Shown: positions 1-4,729 of the stretch, piece after piece
How the letters are laid out: every line of letters begins with the position of its first letter
Numbering within the stretch: position 1 is the stretch's first letter
DNA from: Armatimonadota bacterium
GTDB lineage: Bacteria; Armatimonadota; Hebobacteria; Hebobacterales; WVXJ01
NCBI GenBank assembly: GCA_011773575.1
Contig: WVXJ01000112.1
Span: 1,092-6,474 of the forward strand
Length of the DNA: 5,383 nucleotides
Reading direction: 5' to 3'
Program-made: the position numbers and the translations under genes
Notes under the pieces: model-generated
Databases searched by the model: none
What the model saw: only the letters and a program-made list of their open reading frames with translations
Told to the model about the DNA's origin: nothing

Positions 1-920
1 TGGGTGAGGGGGTGGGGATCGCTGCCATCGGCGTTCATCACCCAGATATCCCGGTCGCCGCTCTTGCGTTCTTCTTCCAGCCGCCCCTCGCTTGTAGTGA
101 AGGCGATACGGCGGCCGTCCCAACTCTGAGCAACGCTCCAGATGTTCGGCATTTCATCGGTTAGGGCGCGCAAGTCCTCACCCTTGGCATCAGCAGACCA
201 TACCTGTCCGATTTCACCCGGCTGCCAACTGGCAAAGACGAACCGGGAACCATCGGCCGACCATTCATTGGGCGGCAGAAACTGGCTCTCGGCGAAAAGG
301 TTGGAAGGATGATTCGGGGCGACTTCGGTACAGCGGCTACCGTCTGTGGGGACGATGAGAATGCGTCCGGTGGAATCCTCGCGACGGAGGGCGACGAGCA
401 AGCGGGAACCGTCAGGCGACCAATTGGGAGTAGTCATTTGCCAGGTTACCTGGAATTCGCTTCGCTTGTCCCGCAGCGCGGTGCGGGTGGTTTTGCCGGA
501 GGCAGCGTCCCATATCAACAGCCTGGTATCTGATGTTGACTGTGTGGAGTTGGAGAAGATGAAGGCGAGTTTGCTTCCATCTCTCGACCAGACCGCGCCA
601 AAAGGCTGGCCCACATCCGAGATGGTCTGCGTCTTGCCTGACTCCGGGTGAAGCACACATAATTCGCGGGTCTTGTCGGTAATCGTCCTGTAATAAGCGA
701 CGCGATTACCCTCAGGGGAACAGCCCGCGCCATTCTCAAGATAGGAGCGGCCGTCATTGGTGAGTTTGCGGAGTTTCACCCCTTCGCCGATGACTGCCGC
801 GGAAACGGCGGTTGCGCTGAAAAGCACGATGAGCAGTATAGCAAGCGCTGAAATCATCGCCAGCCAACACAATGTTCTGTTATCAAAGCGACAAGGGAAC
901 CTTTGAGATAATGCTTCCAT
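1..920 (-). CDS. Exported TolB/PD40-like beta-propeller protein (N-terminal part, runs off left edge)
   Basis: The frame is open on the minus strand from about 1080 down to base 1, so the C-terminus lies outside the window. From ATG 920 there are 306 complete residues. Residues about 19-42 form a hydrophobic stretch ending in a signal-peptidase-like site (SATAVSA|AV), so the protein is probably exported. The remainder shows repeated PD40/WD40-like blade motifs: CSPEGNRVAY (67-76), WSRDGSKLAF (111-120), WSPDGSRLLV (167-176), WSADGSRFVF (220-229) and SWDGRRIAF (266-274), followed by DIWVMNADGS (291-300). This is the TolB/Tricorn-type propeller signature, usually a binding or scaffold fold; the ligand cannot be inferred. 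Start choice is uncertain: in-frame ATGs exist at 1010, 938, 920 and 857. I prefer 920 because an AAAGAG purine run precedes it and it leaves a normal signal-peptide n-region. Only the N-terminal half of a family that may carry further C-terminal domains is visible. Confidence 0.88.
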   Translation of the reverse strand, partial: MEALSQRFPCRFDNRTLCWLAMISALAILLIVLFSATAVSAAVIGEGVKLRKLTNDGRSYLENGAGCSPEGNRVAYYRTITDKTRELCVLHPESGKTQTISDVGQPFGAVWSRDGSKLAFIFSNSTQSTSDTRLLIWDAASGKTTRTALRDKRSEFQVTWQMTTPNWSPDGSRLLVALRREDSTGRILIVPTDGSRCTEVAPNHPSNLFAESQFLPPNEWSADGSRFVFASWQPGEIGQVWSADAKGEDLRALTDEMPNIWSVAQSWDGRRIAFTTSEGRLEEERKSGDRDIWVMNADGSDPHPLT

Positions 921-964
921 CCGGTCAACTCTTTGCATTCTGTTTGATACGCCCACAAGAGGTC

Positions 965-996
965 GGGAAAGCGCCCTCGCCACTGGGCGCTTTCCC
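965..996 (-). repeat. Perfect 12-bp inverted repeat (strong hairpin) upstream of propeller gene
   Basis: GGGAAAGCGCCC (965-976) is followed by an 8-base loop and its exact reverse complement GGGCGCTTTCCC (985-996). The stem is very stable and lies about 27 bases ahead of ATG 938 on the minus-strand transcript. No T-run follows on either strand, so it is not a classical rho-independent terminator. It could be a U-tract-less terminator, an mRNA stabiliser or a leader control element. If translation began at ATG 1010 the hairpin would fall inside the coding region, which argues for a downstream start. Confidence 0.7.
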
Positions 997-1007
997 TGAA
1001 GGTATGG

Positions 1008-1039
1008 CATACGCCTGACGCGCCACCGCCAGGCGCATG
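1008..1039 (-). repeat. Second leader hairpin, 10-bp arms
   Basis: CATACGCCTG (1008-1017) and CAGGCGCATG (1030-1039) are inverted with 9 of 10 positions matching and a 12-base loop. The single mismatch would be an A-C clash in plus-strand RNA but a G-U wobble in minus-strand RNA. The stem therefore fits a structure acting in the minus-strand transcript that leads into the propeller gene. It sits 11 bases upstream (transcript sense) of the stronger hairpin at 965-996. Confidence 0.5.
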
Positions 1040-1173
1040 GGTGAAAAGAGAACAGACCGCCCTTTGCCAGCCACTGTCCTCCATACTATATGATGCGTAA
1101 AATAGGCAAAATGGTTCACTCTGTGGCAAGAATCTTCTTCTCTATTCAAGCAGTCGATTGTTTTATTAGACAT

Positions 1174-1731
1174 TCACTGGTTGCGGCCTTTCCAGTCTGA
1201 GGCTACCAGGAGACCTTCTTCGCCGCGGTCCTTCACAACTTTGCCGGCAATGGAGGCGAAGGTAAGCAGCAGTTGGCAGCCAAGAGGTGTGAGATCATAG
1301 CCGCCGTCCTTTTCGGTGACATAGGCGGCGTGGATAAGTTCTTTCAAGTGATAGTAGAGGTTGCCGCCTTTGAGTCCGGTGGCACTTGACAGTTCGCCGG
1401 AGGACCTTGGCCCGTCATGCATGGTCTGCATGATGCGAATTCTTGCCTCGTGAGCGATAGGAGTAAGCATACGCTCGATATTGGAGGCGGGAGTAGCCGC
1501 AGCGGGGTTCTTGCGTGATGGCTGTACCTCATCCTCCTCTACTCTCATCTCCGCCCATACCCAGCCCAGGGGAACGCCGCTGCGATTCCATTCCCCGGCC
1601 CAGAGAACAATGGTGTCGTTGTCCTGCTTACAGAGCTCGCGCCACTCCTGTTCGATGGGCGGCGGGCCTCTGTGCTCAGTCCCCCACAGCGCGGCTGTGG
1701 TAATAGGGGCGTTCTTCCATTCTCTCTTCAT
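1174..1731 (-). CDS. Transcriptional regulator: unknown Trp-rich N-terminal region plus ArsR-like winged helix
   Basis: 185 residues. Residues about 85-165 form a winged helix-turn-helix of the ArsR/HTH_20 type: a helix around LTPIAHEARIRIMQTMHDGP, a helix-turn-helix through SSGELSSATGLKGGNLYYHLKEL (recognition helix near GGNLYYHLK), a short wing (VTEKDGGYDLTPLG) and a C-terminal helix suited to dimerisation. The protein should bind DNA as a dimer and act in the cytoplasm. The ELCxC-type metal motif of classical ArsR/SmtB sensors is absent (only C34 and C152). Residues 1-80 carry six tryptophans (W5, W16, W30, W44, W48, W58) and no domain I recognise; this could be the sensing part. The ATG at 1731 has an AGAGGAG Shine-Dalgarno sequence 5 bases upstream, so the start is well supported. 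Its promoter overlaps a near-perfect palindrome (1745-1776), suggesting autorepression. The propeller gene lies downstream on the same strand and may be a target; that is inference. Confidence 0.85.
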   Translation of the reverse strand: MKREWKNAPITTAALWGTEHRGPPPIEQEWRELCKQDNDTIVLWAGEWNRSGVPLGWVWAEMRVEEDEVQPSRKNPAAATPASNIERMLTPIAHEARIRIMQTMHDGPRSSGELSSATGLKGGNLYYHLKELIHAAYVTEKDGGYDLTPLGCQLLLTFASIAGKVVKDRGEEGLLVASDWKGRNQ

Positions 1732-1736
1732 CTCAT

Positions 1737-1743
1737 CTCCTCT
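1737..1743 (-). promoter_or_regulatory. Ribosome binding site of the wHTH gene
   Basis: The minus strand reads AGAGGAG, with 5 bases between it and the ATG at 1731. It fixes the start of the regulator. Confidence 0.75.
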
Positions 1744-1744
1744 T

Positions 1745-1776
1745 GTACATTATTACAATATTCAGTAATAGTGTAC
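1745..1776. promoter_or_regulatory. Inverted-repeat operator candidate upstream of the wHTH gene
   Basis: GTACATTATTAC (1745-1756) and GTAATAGTGTAC (1765-1776) are inverted with 11 of 12 positions matching, separated by 8 bases. AT-rich imperfect palindromes at the promoter are typical binding sites for dimeric ArsR-type regulators. The right arm contains the whole predicted -10 box of the minus-strand promoter, and the left arm covers the start of the leader, so a bound dimer would block RNA polymerase. The binding protein is inferred from position: the palindrome lies 14 bases upstream of the regulator's own start codon. Confidence 0.7.
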
Positions 1777-1797
1777 CACATTTCAGTTGTTTGTCAA
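1770..1797 (-). promoter_or_regulatory. Sigma70-type promoter of the wHTH gene
   Basis: On the minus strand a perfect -35 TTGACA (1797-1792) is followed, after 16 bases, by TACACT (1775-1770), 4 of 6 to the TATAAT consensus. Transcription would start near 1763, giving a leader of about 30 bases that includes the ribosome binding site. The -10 lies inside the inverted repeat at 1745-1776. Confidence 0.7.
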
Positions 1798-1872
1798 GAG
1801 GGATTTTTCAAAATATGGCAAGAATGCGGGGAGGCGCCCGCCCTCAAAACCCCATGCTCGCCTGCGGAAGAT

Positions 1873-1892
1873 GGCAGGACCAAGGTCCTGCC
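1873..1892. repeat. Palindrome GGCAGGACC-aa-GGTCCTGCC
   Basis: Perfect 9-base arms around a 2-base centre. In DNA this is close to a continuous palindrome; in RNA it would form a 7-bp stem with a 6-base loop. No T-run follows, so it is not an obvious terminator. Confidence 0.7.
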
Positions 1893-1990
1893 CAACGGGG
1901 TATTCGCGAATTTTGCAGGGGCAGCAACATGGGGCTCCCCCGACGGTTGCTCTGCATAGACCCGCGTGAATCTGCGGTTCAATACCGCTC

Positions 1991-2012
1991 GGCGGGGGCC
2001 GGCACCCCCGCC
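1991..2012. repeat. GC-only inverted repeat, 8-bp arms
   Basis: GGCGGGGG (1991-1998) and CCCCCGCC (2005-2012) are perfect inverted arms around CCGGCA. Such G-tract/C-tract hairpins are common in dispersed intergenic repeats of the REP/MITE kind. Copy number cannot be judged from one window. Confidence 0.6.
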
Positions 2013-2078
2013 CTACAGAAAACCCGTTGGGGCAAATCGTAAGCCCCTGGAGCTCAATAGGGGTTGATGGTTCTGGCG

Positions 2079-2098
2079 GCGGCCTTTGTGAAGGCCGC
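2079..2098. repeat. Inverted repeat GCGGCCTT-tgtg-AAGGCCGC
   Basis: Perfect 8-base arms with a 4-base loop, about 60 bases upstream of the predicted -35 of the sigma operon. No T-run follows. It may belong to the same palindrome-rich element as the two repeats to its left. Confidence 0.6.
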
Positions 2099-2156
2099 GG
2101 GCTCTTCTGTCCGAGTGAGTCCAAGCGTTCTTGCGGTTTCTATATATGGGGGCAGG

Positions 2157-2185
2157 TTGATTTTTGTTGTCTGCCAAGCGATAAT
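2157..2185 (+). promoter_or_regulatory. Sigma70-like promoter candidate for the sigma operon
   Basis: TTGATT (2157-2162; 4 of 6 to TTGACA), a 17-base spacer, and GATAAT (2180-2185; 5 of 6 to TATAAT). Transcription would start near 2192, leaving a short leader with AAAGGA (2199-2204) ahead of GTG 2217. This would be the housekeeping promoter, independent of the operon's own sigma factor. Confidence 0.5.
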
Positions 2186-2201
2186 CTGGGGTTACTTGAA
2201 A

Positions 2202-2226
2202 GGAACCCTCAGGCCGGTGATTCGTC
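2202..2226 (+). promoter_or_regulatory. Candidate ECF-type autoregulatory promoter (GGAAC-N16-CGTC)
   Basis: GGAAC (2202-2206) and CGTC (2223-2226) are separated by exactly 16 bases, the -35/-10 pattern recognised by many ECF sigma factors, which commonly transcribe their own operon. Transcription would begin near 2233, downstream of GTG 2217, so mRNA from this promoter would need the later in-frame start GTG 2277. The GGAAC also overlaps the AAAGGA ribosome-binding-site-like sequence, so the match could be fortuitous. Confidence 0.45.
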
Positions 2227-2828
2227 AATCTCCACAAGGACAAGGATCTGCCGAAGCGGAGGCCAATGCGGCCACTGTGAACCTTGCGCGGGCAGGTGAC
2301 CAGGAGGCTCTTCGCAGGCTTTATGAACAGCATCATCGCAGGATTTACAATCTGATCTATCGCATGATGAGAAAGAGAGAGGACGCGATAGATCTTACGG
2401 CAGAGACCTTTCTTCGGGCTTTTCAGAATCTTAAGCATCTGAAGACAGATGAGGCCTTCGGAGGCTGGTTGAGAAAGGTGGCGGTAAACCTCTGTCTTGA
2501 TCAGATAAAACGGAGAACACCGCTCACGACTTCTCTGGAGAAAATGGCTTCAGCCGAGGAAGGAACGGGGAGGCCTGTGGAGCCGGCTGACACTCTTCGC
2601 GGTCCTGAAGAGAAGTTGATTGCGAGGGAGTTGGGAGAACAGGTGCATGAGGCGTTGGCGATGTTGAGCCCGGACCACAGAGCGGTTATCTTGCTGCACC
2701 ATATGGATGGTAAAGAGGTGAAAGAGATTGCGGCAATTATGGACTGCTCCGAGGGAACGGTAAAATCCCGGCTGGCAAGAGCGCGGGAGAACCTGCGTCA
2801 ATTGCTGGATAAGTATTTGAAGAGTTGA
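2217..2828 (+). CDS. ECF (group 4) RNA polymerase sigma factor
   Basis: 203 residues from GTG 2217. Region sigma2 spans about residues 22-100, with the core-binding segment DAIDLTAETFLRAFQNL (56-72) and the -10-recognising segment FGGWLRKVAVNLCLDQIKRR (81-100). After a short linker, sigma4 spans about 138-200 with the helix-turn-helix EVKEIAAIMDCSEGTVKSRL (167-186), which reads the -35 element. No sigma3 is present, so this is a minimal RpoE/SigW-type factor that directs polymerase to a stress regulon. The frame is open back to 2064, but the upstream extension is hydrophobic and unlike ECF N-termini, and it lies ahead of the best promoter. GTG 2217 has AAAGGA 12 bases upstream; GTG 2277 (183 residues, GGAGG 14 bases upstream) is the alternative and is required if the ECF-type promoter is used. 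The anti-sigma gene follows after 19 bases. Confidence 0.93.
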   Translation: MIRQSPQGQGSAEAEANAATVNLARAGDQEALRRLYEQHHRRIYNLIYRMMRKREDAIDLTAETFLRAFQNLKHLKTDEAFGGWLRKVAVNLCLDQIKRRTPLTTSLEKMASAEEGTGRPVEPADTLRGPEEKLIARELGEQVHEALAMLSPDHRAVILLHHMDGKEVKEIAAIMDCSEGTVKSRLARARENLRQLLDKYLKS

Positions 2829-2847
2829 GCACCTGGAGTTGAGAGCA

Positions 2848-3387
2848 ATGGATTGCCAGAAGATAAGCGTGATGTTGGCGGACTACAGTGTGGACAACCT
2901 GGAGGCCTCCGCCGCGCGCATGGTGGAGGAGCATTTGCGGGATTGCGCGGAGTGCAGCAGGCGACTGGCGCGCCTTGTTGAGGTCGGCGAGTTGGTGCAA
3001 GGGATGGAAAGCCTGGAACCACCGGCGGAGATTTGGCAGGAGATTCGGGCGGGTGGAGAGGAGTTCTTTGCCGCTCCCTCCAAGCAAGAGGCTCCCAGCC
3101 CGCGGGCGCTGCGGTGGGCGTTTGCTTCCGCGATGGCGGCGGTTCTGATCTTCTTCCTTTCTGTCTTCTTCTCTCTGCGCTTCTTCGGCCCCCAGCCGCC
3201 TCAGGTCCTGACTGAGTTGCCTGCGAGGACAGTCTATTCGGGACAACCCGTTGTGTCTCAGAGCGAGATGGTGAACATTTTCAATGAGCATGCGGCTATC
3301 TCCACCCGGGATGCACTGTCTGACCCTGTGAGCCTCGGGCTGGTGAGTTTCACCAGTCGAGAGCCGGTTGTGGAGCAAGAGAGATGA
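2848..3387 (+). CDS. Membrane anti-sigma factor with zf-HC2 zinc-binding N-terminus
   Basis: 179 residues. The N-terminal cytoplasmic part has the zinc-associated anti-sigma pattern: C3, then H29-x3-C33-x2-C36 (HLRDCAEC). In this family that domain grips the cognate ECF sigma factor. One transmembrane helix runs about residues 89-113 (WAFASAMAAVLIFFLSVFF core), leaving a ~65-residue C-terminal tail outside the membrane. The tail would receive the envelope signal, be cleaved during activation, or bind the RseB-like partner. The start is ATG 2848, with GGAG 9 bases upstream; an in-frame TTG at 2839 is less likely. The gene lies 19 bases after the sigma gene and its TGA overlaps the ATG of the next gene (ATGA), indicating translational coupling. 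Sequence identity to RseA/MucA cannot be judged here; the role rests on the HC2 motif, topology and gene order. Confidence 0.9.
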   Translation: MDCQKISVMLADYSVDNLEASAARMVEEHLRDCAECSRRLARLVEVGELVQGMESLEPPAEIWQEIRAGGEEFFAAPSKQEAPSPRALRWAFASAMAAVLIFFLSVFFSLRFFGPQPPQVLTELPARTVYSGQPVVSQSEMVNIFNEHAAISTRDALSDPVSLGLVSFTSREPVVEQER

Positions 3388-4418
3388 AGTTGAAGCCCTT
3401 GAAAGTGCTCCTGGCGGGTTGTCTGGCGGCGGCGCTCTTCGCGGCCGGGGTTAAGGGCTATTGGATGCTGCAGGATTCTCTGGCGGCGGCGGAATTGCGC
3501 ACCGCTCTCTATGCCAACTACTTGCAGGGACGACAGGGCATTGCCCGCACCATGGTGAGCACACCGGGGGGATGGCTGGTCAGCGAGGCGAGGATTGACT
3601 ACAGAAGTCCGAAAGAATGGAAGATAGAGTATTTAAACCCCCGGCTGGCGAACGCGCGCATTGCCCATCAAGGCGGCTATTTGTGGAGAAGGAGCGATCT
3701 CGAGGAAGCCTCCGTCGGTGAGAAGGCCCTCCCGCAAGTGATTAGGACAGGAGCGCCCTCCCGAGAGCCCACCTCCATCCAGACATCACTGGCGAATTAC
3801 CGGGTGAGGCATCTGGGGAGCGATATGGTAGCGGGCCGACCAGTAAAGATAATAGGGCTGGAGGATAGAAAGAGCGGCAGTCTGCTGCGGGTCTTCTGGG
3901 TAGATAAGGCCAGCAAGGTTATGCTCCGTCAGGACCGATTAGGAGAAGGCGGCGGGCTCATCTCCTCCACCCAGTTCTTGCAGATCTCGCTTCTTCCTCC
4001 AAGATCAAGAGCACTTGATGGAGACGTGGAAACCGGAGAAGGTCTTCCGCCTGCGTCCGGGCAGCGAATGAGTCTGCCGGAACTTTCCCGCAGGGTCGGC
4101 TTCCACGTATTGCTGCCAGGCCGGCTGCCCAAGGGCTTCCGGCTGCGAGAGAGTTATCTCTTCCCTTGTCCGTGTGGGTGTGGCACGGTCTTTGCTCATT
4201 TGCGTTTCACTGATGAAGTGAGGGGATTCTCGGTATTTCAGATGAAGCATACTGAAGAATGTGGCCTTACCGACAGCATTGCGGAAAACGCCGGTCAACC
4301 TTTTCCAAGCCCCATTCCCGGATTGAAAGCGGCCGCGTCTCAGCGAGGCGAGGTACTGATAGTGGTCATCGGGGACCTTGAAGTCGAGATGCTGGAACGG
4401 ATTGCGGTTTCTTTCTGA
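3384..4418 (+). CDS. MucB/RseB-like exported sigma-regulatory protein with a CxCxC cluster
   Basis: 344 residues. The N-terminus (MKLKPLK, then a hydrophobic stretch to about residue 24) is a signal peptide or anchor. A lipobox-like LAGC ends at C13, but the hydrophobic core before it is too short for a convincing lipoprotein. Residues about 35-205 match the LolA-like domain of MucB/RseB, seen in YRVRHLGSDMVAGRPVKIIG (139-158) and RVFWVDKASKVMLRQD (169-184). Residues about 228-344 form a second domain beginning LPELSRRVGFHVLLPGRLPKGFRL, resembling RseB C-terminal or DUF4367-type domains. In known systems RseB binds the outer part of the anti-sigma factor and protects it from cleavage until lipid or envelope stress is sensed. 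The position as third gene, overlapping the anti-sigma gene by four bases with GGAG 8 bases before its ATG, supports that role. C262, C264 and C266 (PCPCGCG), with H272, H289 and C293 nearby, are not something I know from RseB and could bind metal or form disulfides. Confidence 0.78.
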   Translation: MKLKPLKVLLAGCLAAALFAAGVKGYWMLQDSLAAAELRTALYANYLQGRQGIARTMVSTPGGWLVSEARIDYRSPKEWKIEYLNPRLANARIAHQGGYLWRRSDLEEASVGEKALPQVIRTGAPSREPTSIQTSLANYRVRHLGSDMVAGRPVKIIGLEDRKSGSLLRVFWVDKASKVMLRQDRLGEGGGLISSTQFLQISLLPPRSRALDGDVETGEGLPPASGQRMSLPELSRRVGFHVLLPGRLPKGFRLRESYLFPCPCGCGTVFAHLRFTDEVRGFSVFQMKHTEECGLTDSIAENAGQPFPSPIPGLKAAASQRGEVLIVVIGDLEVEMLERIAVSF

Positions 4419-4426
4419 TCGGCCTT

Positions 4427-4729
4427 TCAATAGCGAATGTAGAAACTATGATATTCGCCCGTGGGTGTCTGCCAGGAGATGGCGACATGTTTTACCCGGG
4501 CGCTCCCAGGTCCCCGATGCAGTTCCTCCAAAAGAGCATCCAGAGCGGGTTTCTCCCCTTCGGCTATTACCTCTACATTGCCGTCAGGAAGGTTGCGCAC
4601 AAAGCCGGTTACACCGAGACGCTGCGCGTGATATTCGGCGAAGGCGCGGAACCCGACCCATTGCACCTCCCCGGATATAATGGCATGAAAGCGGGCCCTT
4701 TGGCTCTGTTCGGAAGAAGCCTTTTCCAC
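4427..4729 (-). CDS. acyP: Acylphosphatase
   Basis: 100 residues, the usual size for the family. Acylphosphatases hydrolyse carboxyl-phosphate bonds, for example in acetyl phosphate or carbamoyl phosphate, in the cytoplasm. The signature is clear: a phosphate-binding loop GEVQWVGFR (20-28) with catalytic R28, followed by GFVRNLPDGNVEV (42-54) with catalytic N46. The loop normally reads VQGVGFR; here the first glycine is W24, which is unusual. The start is GTG 4729, immediately after the TAG stop of the upstream transporter gene and in the same frame. A weak AGG lies 6 bases before it inside the transporter's last codons, so translation is probably coupled. There is no other good start before the signature. 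The gene converges on the RseB-like gene with 8 bases between the two stops and no visible terminator. Confidence 0.93.
   Translation of the reverse strand: MEKASSEQSQRARFHAIISGEVQWVGFRAFAEYHAQRLGVTGFVRNLPDGNVEVIAEGEKPALDALLEELHRGPGSARVKHVAISWQTPTGEYHSFYIRY

Larger units (their letters stand above)
921..1173 (-). other. Intergenic leader between wHTH gene and propeller gene
   Basis: About 250 bases lie between the stop of the wHTH regulator and the chosen start of the propeller gene, both on the minus strand. I see no convincing protein here. The stretch contains two successive inverted repeats (1008-1039 and 965-996) that would fold in the minus-strand transcript just ahead of the propeller gene. 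A weak -10-like TATAGT (minus strand, about 1083-1088) has no good -35 partner. The region may be a terminator plus leader, or a structured 5' untranslated region. Confidence 0.5.
1798..2156. other. Noncoding divergent intergenic region rich in GC palindromes
   Basis: This ~360-base stretch separates the divergent wHTH gene and sigma operon. Frames are open on both strands, but their translations are Pro/Arg/Gly/Cys-rich and resemble no protein. It holds several compact palindromes: 1873-1892, 1991-2012, 2079-2098, and a nested stem in which AGCAAC (1923-1928) pairs with GTTGCT (1946-1951) around GGGG (1931-1934) and CCCC (1937-1940). The make-up looks like a remnant of, or a cluster of, dispersed intergenic repeats rather than a decayed gene. 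Confidence 0.55.

Noticed and set aside
925..1173. Small frame of 82 residues starting with an ATG directly after the wHTH stop (TGA then ATG)
   Set aside because: The adjacency looks like coupling, but there is no Shine-Dalgarno sequence for it, the translation matches nothing I know, and the frame runs through both leader hairpins and ends just past them.
1783..2124. Minus-strand frame of 113 residues across the divergent intergenic region
   Set aside because: The translation is Pro/Arg/Cys-rich and is produced by palindromic GC-rich repeats; it also overlaps the promoter and operator of the wHTH gene.
2064..2216. Extended N-terminus of the sigma factor (TTG 2064 or ATG 2067)
   Set aside because: The added residues are hydrophobic and unlike ECF N-termini, the stretch contains an 8-bp-arm hairpin and the predicted promoter, and later starts give normal family lengths.
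3396..3422. Lipobox LAGC in the RseB-like protein (lipoprotein)
   Set aside because: C13 is preceded by too short a hydrophobic core and the hydrophobic stretch continues after it, which fits an ordinary signal peptide or anchor better.
4433..4457. Inverted repeat GCGAAT/ATTCGC near the convergent gene ends as a bidirectional terminator
   Set aside because: The arms are only 6 bases with a long loop and no T-run on either side, and the repeat lies inside the acylphosphatase coding region.
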